NCBI RefSeq assembly: GCF_037996825.1
Contig: NZ_JBBNAC010000001.1
Coordinates: 806,001 to 870,000, forward strand
DNA length: 64,000 nt
Direction: 5' to 3'
DNA from: Bdellovibrio sp. BCCA
GTDB taxonomy: Bacteria; Bdellovibrionota; Bdellovibrionia; Bdellovibrionales; Bdellovibrionaceae
Shown here: in pieces, positions 59,373 to 64,000 of the stretch
Layout of the letters: every line of letters begins with the position of its first letter
Numbering within the stretch: the first letter of the stretch is position 1
Translations under genes and position numbers: made by a program
Notes under the pieces: model-generated
The model's database searches: none
What the model was told of the DNA's origin: nothing
The model's input: only the letters and a program-made list of their open reading frames with translations

Positions 59373-60860
59373 CTAAGCTTTTAAATAAAATTCGTGAGGA
59401 GTGGGTTTGTATCCAAATTCAAACCAAACGAGGCCGTGCTCTTTTTCCCAAGCCTCAAGTGTCGCGATGTACTCTTTTGGCCAAAGTCCTTTTAAAATCG
59501 CAGTCTGCTTGTACTGAAGCCAGCCATTCACCGAATGGGCTTTTGAGTAGACCTTCTTACAACTAGAAAGTAATAATTTTCTAGTTTCAGTGTCATTCAC
59601 CTTCTCAAGAGCAGAGACCTCAAGAGAGTTTTCATTATTAGCGATCGCTCTTTGAATTCTGTTCGCCTCAAGAATTGAGACTCCCGTTGTTCTTGCGAAA
59701 ATTTTAAGCCAATCCTCACGGAATATTAACAAGCCTTTAGTGTCCTTCAGTTCCGGTAAAGAGTTTGGACAAGCGGCCTCCATTCGTGGGTAAGCAAAAA
59801 ACGCCTCACGCATTCCTAACGACATTAAACAGTCTTGAACCATATAATCCATAGGGCCTTGGAAGCTATTTACCTTGAAGAACCCTTCAAGCTCCTCATT
59901 CTTCCATCGAGATTTTTCGCGCCATTCGACAGAGCTATTTTGATGCGCGTGGAAGTTGGGACTCCAATCGAGCCAGAAGAGACCTCGCGTGCCATTTTTA
60001 GGAGCTTGTAAAATTATCGGATCATAGTCGGAAAAAGAATTAAATTCCACTTTGCCGATTTGTTTTTCAAGGGATTTAAAAATATCTAAAAGCGGACTTC
60101 GAAAGGCGATGACTTCAACGCCCGTTTTTTGTGTGAGCTCATCGCACATTCGACCAATTTCTTGGTGACGGGAATACTCAACATCCAGCCAAACAAATTT
60201 GGTGGCACTGAAAAGTTCCGGCAACAGTCCATAATCCATCGGATTTCTTTTGGAATAGCCTTCGCCAAATAAAACCAGACTCCCTGCTGAATTTCCGCGC
60301 CCAGGGCCCAAAAGAATATTTTCTTTTTTTGCGTATTCGATAATTTGACGAATTCCAGTAATAACTTGCTTTTTCTCATGGGAATAAAGCGAGATTTCTT
60401 CGCGCATGTGTAAGAGCGCAAGCTCATCGACAACGCCTTTTCTTTTTAGATTGTTCTCACTGATTTCTATGATGTTCTCCATAACTTGACTCCTCTCAGT
60501 CTCTGACAATTCCTTGTCTTGTTTTAAAGAGGTCAAAATGGATTCCAGGCTTTTTATCTGTTGCTGCATTTGCGAGACACTTTTGCGGCTCTCGCAAAGG
60601 CGCGCTTCCAGAAGTTCTTGCAGTGATTGCTCGTTCGTTTCGCGCAACAACGTCTTGATTTGCTCCAGCGGAAAACCAAGATGTTTGTAGTGCACAATGC
60701 GTTTCGCCGCTGAGATTTGCTCAGTCGTGTAAACGCGGTAACGGCTTTCACTCCGAGTGTGGGGAGATAAAATCTCCTTCTCCTCATAGAGGCGCAGCGC
60801 TTTAATGGAAAGCCCCGTGCGTTCGCCAAATTCGCTGATAGTAAGCCAGTTCTTCATCAT
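59373..60860 (-). CDS. MerR-type regulator fused to a Pol III alpha (DnaE)-like core
   Basis: 495 residues. Residues 5-73 are a MerR winged helix (LTISEFGERTGLSIKALRLY, then SRYRVYTTEQI) followed by a dimerising coiled coil (about 76-140). From about 165 the chain follows DNA polymerase III alpha: IIEYAKKENILLGPGRGNSA (Pol III: YAKEHGIPVGPGRGSAAGSL), MDYGLLPELFS, FQGPMDYMVQD, GLLIFREDWLKIF with EANRIQRAIANN, and SKAHSVNGWLQYKQTAILKG. The PHP, OB and tau-binding parts are absent. Of the catalytic Asp pair PDxDxDF only LDVEY remains, and the third Asp region (KxDFLGL) reads AFRSPLL. It is probably not an active polymerase. Its target and ligand are unknown. Confidence 0.85.
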   Translation of the reverse strand: MMKNWLTISEFGERTGLSIKALRLYEEKEILSPHTRSESRYRVYTTEQISAAKRIVHYKHLGFPLEQIKTLLRETNEQSLQELLEARLCESRKSVSQMQQQIKSLESILTSLKQDKELSETERSQVMENIIEISENNLKRKGVVDELALLHMREEISLYSHEKKQVITGIRQIIEYAKKENILLGPGRGNSAGSLVLFGEGYSKRNPMDYGLLPELFSATKFVWLDVEYSRHQEIGRMCDELTQKTGVEVIAFRSPLLDIFKSLEKQIGKVEFNSFSDYDPIILQAPKNGTRGLFWLDWSPNFHAHQNSSVEWREKSRWKNEELEGFFKVNSFQGPMDYMVQDCLMSLGMREAFFAYPRMEAACPNSLPELKDTKGLLIFREDWLKIFARTTGVSILEANRIQRAIANNENSLEVSALEKVNDTETRKLLLSSCKKVYSKAHSVNGWLQYKQTAILKGLWPKEYIATLEAWEKEHGLVWFEFGYKPTPHEFYLKA

Positions 60861-61009
60861 GAACCTCTGATACTAAGGCTCAAGTCCGCCCCAAGGGCAG
60901 AGTAAAGTGGAAAAAAGCAGCAGATCCTGTCTTCAAACGCACTGCGTGTTTTGGGTTTCCACCATCGACCGAGTAGAACCGTAGAACCTTAATTGGGTAG
61001 AGCCGGTGC

Positions 61010-61046
61010 TGAAAAGAAAAAACCCAGTGTTTCCACTGGGTTTTGA
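61010..61046 (-). terminator. terminator of tRNA-Pro
   Basis: AACCCAGTG (61021-61029) pairs with CACTGGGTT (61034-61042); the T-rich tract lies on the minus-strand side (61010-61020). Confidence 0.85.
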
Positions 61047-61061
61047 TTTTAAAAAATAAAA

Positions 61062-61138
<77 letters not shown>

Positions 61139-61149
61139 ACGAGGACAGG

Positions 61150-61178
61150 AACATAAAAAATTAGAGGCCTGTTGTCAA
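61150..61178 (-). promoter_or_regulatory. promoter of tRNA-Pro
   Basis: On the minus strand, TTGACA (61173-61178) and TATGTT (61150-61155) lie 17 bases apart, and the -10 ends 12 bases before the tRNA. Confidence 0.7.
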
Positions 61179-61220
61179 ATCACTAGATACTAACGCACGA
61201 CATAAGCTATTCTTTTTTTC

Positions 61221-61883
61221 ATGGAAAACTTCATCAACTCGCTTCCGAAGCCCGTTCTTGCCATTTTAGCTATAATAATAGGCATTTTTGTCTTTATGTT
61301 GATCAACCCACCGCACACGGTGTGTGACACGCAAGCTTCCACTTTCAAAGAAACTCAAGCCGGAAACATCTTTCCGACCGTGGTTAAGAAAAATAAAATC
61401 CCTCCGGCGATTGTTCGCGCCAAAGAAGCCTGCCAGCTCGGGAACAGTGCGGGTTCTTGCTACGAATATTTTATGGTGCTTAAAAAAGTGGCGGATGATG
61501 TCGGCAAAGCTTCAAGTGAATGCACGGCTCAGCTTTACAATATCACCGAAGTGAAATCAGCATTGAATGACGGCATTGAGTTGATGGCGCGCCTGGCTTG
61601 GGGAATAAAACCACCAGAGCCAGGGCTTGAAAGATTCGGCTGGATGCAAGAGGCAGAGATAGCCGTGTTCTGCCGTTTGAAGAGTGTGTACCTCCGCGCG
61701 AATGGGGAGGAGGCGTGGGCTGCGCTTCGTAAGAAGGTCGCTGCGAAACTTCCTGGTGAGGAAGTTCCTTTTTCATCGGACCCTGCGCAGGCAACTGTGG
61801 AGCCAAAAAAAGCGACAGAGATGTTAGCGGAACAAGATATTTGGAACCGCAGTTTGTTCTCTGTGCGCTGTGAAGCTTTCTAG
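61221..61883 (+). CDS. membrane-anchored protein with cysteines
   Basis: 220 residues. A single N-terminal membrane helix (10-29) is followed by a periplasmic domain with six Cys residues (VCDTQ, ACQLGNSAGSCYEY, SECTAQ, VFCRLK, VRCEAF) and mostly helical content. No known motif is visible. It converges with the small gene at 61880 by four bases. Confidence 0.72.
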   Translation: MENFINSLPKPVLAILAIIIGIFVFMLINPPHTVCDTQASTFKETQAGNIFPTVVKKNKIPPAIVRAKEACQLGNSAGSCYEYFMVLKKVADDVGKASSECTAQLYNITEVKSALNDGIELMARLAWGIKPPEPGLERFGWMQEAEIAVFCRLKSVYLRANGEEAWAALRKKVAAKLPGEEVPFSSDPAQATVEPKKATEMLAEQDIWNRSLFSVRCEAF

Positions 61884-62086
61884 AGAGACACCACCTCCAA
61901 AGATTTCCACTGTGGTTTGTGATTGCGATATTCCAACCGGCCGTACAGAGCGAAGTTTTCGTCGTTGCGGTTTTGAATCACGTAAGTCAGAGATTGAATG
62001 CGTTGCAAACTCCACTCTGCCGGATTCAAACCGAAGTTTTTAAGTTGTGCCTGAAGTTTCAAAAGAGTCATTTCGTAAGATTTCAT
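61880..62086 (-). CDS. small unknown protein
   Basis: 68 residues from 62086, the ATG nearest to an AGGA-type site; a longer form from 62137 is possible. Helix-strand pattern (MTLLKLQAQLKNFGLNPAEW, then ENFALYGRLEYRN). There is no signal. The unusually tight overlap with the convergent neighbour leaves it uncertain but plausible. Confidence 0.5.
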   Translation of the reverse strand: MKSYEMTLLKLQAQLKNFGLNPAEWSLQRIQSLTYVIQNRNDENFALYGRLEYRNHKPQWKSLEVVSL

Positions 62087-62236
62087 AGGAACCGTCCTTT
62101 TAAAGTTTGTGTTTCGTTCGCCATGTCCCTTGTGCAAGGCGAAAGCCGGACGGTGCGTCTGGTAAGCTGCAATTAAACGTTGCTAGAGGTGCTTAAGCCC
62201 TTGAGTTGTCTGGGGCGGTGGTCTACGTTCTTGGAT

Positions 62237-62635
62237 ATGAGACGCAATGCTTTCCTTGGATATTTAATCGCACAAGTCGTCGTCATCGTTCTGGTGACGG
62301 TTATCTTTAAAACCATTCCCGATCGTCAGATTGCAGCCACCGTGGCAGGAGTCCTCTTTGTCGGACTTCCGGTGGTTTTGATGGCGCTGGAATATAAGAG
62401 AGCTCAGCTCAGCCAGTTTTTCTGGTTTGTGGCGGTTCTTCAGTTTTGGACGTTGTTTGCTTTGCCGATCTTGGGAATTCGGCTCTTAAATTGGGGAGTT
62501 TCCTTTGAGGAGTTATCGTTTATTGGAATTCCCGGACCTGTGCTGCATCAGTGGTCCAGTAAAAGTTACATGGTGATGGTGATCTTCACCGCGTGGACTT
62601 GGTTTAAACTCTCTCGCAAGCCTTCAGAACAGTAG
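62237..62635 (+). CDS. small multi-spanning membrane protein
   Basis: 132 residues from ATG 62237 (upstream in-frame starts add a non-membrane stretch; the ribosome binding site is weak in each case). Four hydrophobic segments (about 6-26, 34-50, 61-81 and 106-122). No family is recognised. A bidirectional terminator follows. Confidence 0.65.
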   Translation: MRRNAFLGYLIAQVVVIVLVTVIFKTIPDRQIAATVAGVLFVGLPVVLMALEYKRAQLSQFFWFVAVLQFWTLFALPILGIRLLNWGVSFEELSFIGIPGPVLHQWSSKSYMVMVIFTAWTWFKLSRKPSEQ

Positions 62636-62645
62636 GTCAGAAAAT

Positions 62646-62675
62646 AAAAAAGCCGGCGATAAACCGGCTTTTTTC
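62646..62675. terminator. bidirectional terminator before rpsR
   Basis: AAAAAAGCCGG pairs with CCGGCTTTTTT; T-runs lie on both strands. Confidence 0.88.
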
Positions 62676-62711
62676 TTCCCATCAGGAAATCATTATTTCA
62701 GCAGAGAGCTA

Positions 62712-62981
62712 TTAGATCTCGAAAGGAACTGGAGAGATCGCTTCAGCTCTGTGGAAATTATCGTAAGAATCAGAACCAGAAGGCAATAGGCCTAGGTTAC
62801 GAGCTTTCTTAACTGCAGCAGCAACTTTCTTTTGTTGAGCTACGCTAAGCTTAGAGATTCTAGATGGAGTGATTTTACCACCGTCACCGATAAAACGTGT
62901 CAAAGAAGCTGGATCTTTGTAATCGAATACGTGATCGCCTGAGAATTCCTGACGGTATTTGCTACGAGTTGTCTTTTTCAT
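62712..62981 (-). CDS. rpsR: 30S ribosomal protein bS18
   Basis: 89 residues. FDYKDPASLTRFIGDGGKIT followed by PSRISKLSVAQQKKVAAAVKKARNLGLLP is the family core. It contains no Cys, so it would not bind zinc. The C-terminal 20 residues (SGSDSYDNFHRAEAISPVPF...) extend beyond the usual end. It normally sits between rpsF and rplI, but here it stands alone, divergent from rpmB. Confidence 0.93.
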   Translation of the reverse strand: MKKTTRSKYRQEFSGDHVFDYKDPASLTRFIGDGGKITPSRISKLSVAQQKKVAAAVKKARNLGLLPSGSDSYDNFHRAEAISPVPFEI

Positions 62982-63041
62982 TACTATCCTCTTTCGATTT
63001 CCTTTTGGTTAGCGAGTTAATGTGTGTACAAGAAAAAAGAG

Positions 63042-63070
63042 TTGCCATCAAGTGTCTTTTTACTTTATAT
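63042..63070 (+). promoter_or_regulatory. possible promoter of rpmB-rplX
   Basis: TTGCCA (63042-63047) and TTATAT (63065-63070) are 17 bases apart, giving a leader of roughly 75 bases. Confidence 0.4.
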
Positions 63071-63152
63071 GGTTACTTCTTGTTTGCAGCGCCCCTATTA
63101 AGTTTGAAGGATGGCGTTGACCCAGACTTTAGATGAGCCAGAGGAGCTTAGA

Positions 63153-63437
63153 ATGAGCAGATGTGAAATTACTGGAAAAGGCCCTGTTGTTAAGAACTTG
63201 GTGTCTCACTCCAACATTAAAACTAAATCGACAGCTCAACCAAATGTTCAGAAAAAACGCATCTTTAGCCGCGTTTTGAACCAAATGGTGAGATTGCAAA
63301 TCGCTACTAGCGCGATCCGTGATATGGAACACGTTGGCGGTTTCGATAACTACATTCTTAATTCAGACGATTCCAAGCTTTCAAAAAGAGCTATGGCCGT
63401 TAAATTGAGAATCAAAAAGAAAATTTCTTCTAAGTAA
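63153..63437 (+). CDS. rpmB: 50S ribosomal protein bL28
   Basis: 94 residues from ATG 63153, behind GAGGAG; a longer frame from 63111 adds a non-L28 stretch. MSRCEITGKGPVVKNLVSHS with NIKTKSTAQPNVQKKRIF is the family N-terminus. Only one Cys is present, so it lacks the CxxC zinc site of some homologues. It is followed 12 bases later by rplX. Confidence 0.93.
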   Translation: MSRCEITGKGPVVKNLVSHSNIKTKSTAQPNVQKKRIFSRVLNQMVRLQIATSAIRDMEHVGGFDNYILNSDDSKLSKRAMAVKLRIKKKISSK

Positions 63438-63449
63438 TTGAGGCCGTAA

Positions 63450-63704
63450 ATGAAATTGAAAATTAAAAAAGGCGCGACTGTACAAGTTATCACTGGCTCT
63501 GACAAAGGTAAGAAGGGTTCAGTTTTGGCTGTTGATGCTAAAAATATGAAAGTTCAAGTTCAAGGTGTGAAAGTACAAACACACTACGACAAAAAAGACG
63601 GTCTTTTGAAAAAAGAAGGCTTCATCGACTACTCAAATGTGAAGATGGTTGAAGCTGCTGCGAAAAAGACTTCTAAAAAAGCTACTAAGTCTAAAAACGC
63701 GTAG
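63450..63704 (+). CDS. rplX: 50S ribosomal protein uL24
   Basis: 84 residues. The KOW motif KIKKGATVQVITGSDKGKKG is at 3-22, and the second half is VQGVKVQTHYDKKDGLLKKE. A Lys/Ala-rich C-terminus follows. It is a little shorter than the usual 100-105. uL24 is normally inside the spc ribosomal operon next to rplN; here it is paired with rpmB, so it has moved or is a second copy. Confidence 0.9.
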   Translation: MKLKIKKGATVQVITGSDKGKKGSVLAVDAKNMKVQVQGVKVQTHYDKKDGLLKKEGFIDYSNVKMVEAAAKKTSKKATKSKNA

Positions 63705-63715
63705 TTTTTAAGTCA

Positions 63716-63739
63716 GACGGATCTGTCATAGGATCCGTC
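63716..63739 (+). terminator. hairpin after rplX
   Basis: GACGGATC (63716-63723) pairs perfectly with GATCCGTC (63732-63739). No T-run follows. Confidence 0.5.
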
Positions 63740-63879
63740 GGCAAAGTTTGCCTAAGACAAAGTCTAAATTTGGTCCTTAAGGCGATCTCTCCATTTAAGT
63801 CTCTAATATAGCTGCGTAAAATCTAAGTTGGGTTTACAAAGATTACTTTGACCTAACTTGTTAAAAGAGGAGAGGCAGC

Positions 63880-64000
63880 TTGAAAAGGGATCAAATCTCA
63901 GCATTAAAAAGCACAAAAGCACTGTTCTCGGCGACGATGACGGTGCTTTTTTTTTCGTCGTTGGCGTCCGCTGATCTAGGTGATTCTTTAGTGCTGTGCA
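63880..64000 (+). CDS. exported protein, 3' end missing
   Basis: Reading from TTG 63880, behind GAGGAGAGG, gives a signal peptide (charged start KRDQ, hydrophobic LFSATMTVLFFSSLASA, likely cleavage before DLGDS). The frame stays open to the window end. The rest of the gene is outside, so no function can be given. Confidence 0.7.
   Translation, partial: MKRDQISALKSTKALFSATMTVLFFSSLASADLGDSLVLC

Noticed and set aside
62982-63152. A Zur operator between rpsR and rpmB.
   Set aside because: No palindrome resembling the known Zur consensus was visible.
63897-63953. Terminator-like AGCAC...GTGCTTTTTTTTT near the window end.
   Set aside because: It lies inside the signal peptide region of the partial exported protein and has a loop of over 20 bases.

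Overview
The window reads as chromosomal DNA of a Bdellovibrio-type predatory bacterium. The gene content is Gram-negative (LPS-export genes, TolR/ExbD proteins, type IV pilus operon, OmpA-type protein, many lipoproteins), the 16S rRNA looks Bdellovibrio-like by eye, and several gene orders (lptC-lptB-rpoN, metK-lepA-lepB, pilMNOPQ) fit that group. Species assignment is inference; no database search was possible. No IS element, phage or CRISPR array was seen. Coding density is very high, and outside the rRNA spacers there is no gene-free gap over about 300 bases.

Layout. 1-4285: two ExbD/TolR-like proteins, an LptC-type protein with an apparent LptA-like second half, LptB and sigma-54. 4334-9847: a small Cys-rich secreted protein, an adenine-salvage pair (apt plus nucleoside phosphorylase), a large secreted protein with three fibrinogen-like modules, a TPR-like protein, the ribosome hibernation factor and an orphan membrane-sensor-like protein. 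9848-16647: metK behind a structured leader, lepA, and three signal peptidase I genes, the third separated from the others by an inverted two-gene insert. 16683-24907: pyrB-carA-(unknown)-carB, then a PhnD-like binding protein and an ABC-2 exporter pair, nearly all overlapping. 24900-31621: prepilin peptidase and pilMNOPQ, the machinery of a type IVa pilus, followed by a lipoprotein. 31765-34169: rarA, a cupin and an unknown gene.

34280-39912: a complete rRNA operon, tRNA-Ala / 16S / tRNA-Ile / 23S / 5S, with boxA-like sites, long complementary processing stems around 16S and 23S, and a terminator. The placement of tRNA-Ala before 16S is unusual. 39948-50560: mostly exported proteins (hydrolases, vWA-like lipoprotein, OmpA-like protein), a FliG-C-like protein with a coiled-coil tail, pyroglutamyl peptidase, and a Spy-like/ECF sigma/anti-sigma cassette. 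50611-59297: a divergent SDR/LysR pair, alkylation repair (Ada-AlkA fusion plus Ogt), a D-amino-acid dehydrogenase-like enzyme, a second SDR, a YihY-type membrane protein and an FMN reductase.

59373-60860 holds the most unusual gene: a MerR-type DNA-binding domain fused to a shortened domain carrying several hallmark motifs of the bacterial replicative polymerase Pol III alpha (DnaE), but apparently without its full catalytic aspartate set. It may be a regulator built from a retired polymerase core. The window closes with tRNA-Pro, small unknown genes and an isolated ribosomal-protein cluster (bS18 divergent from bL28 and uL24).
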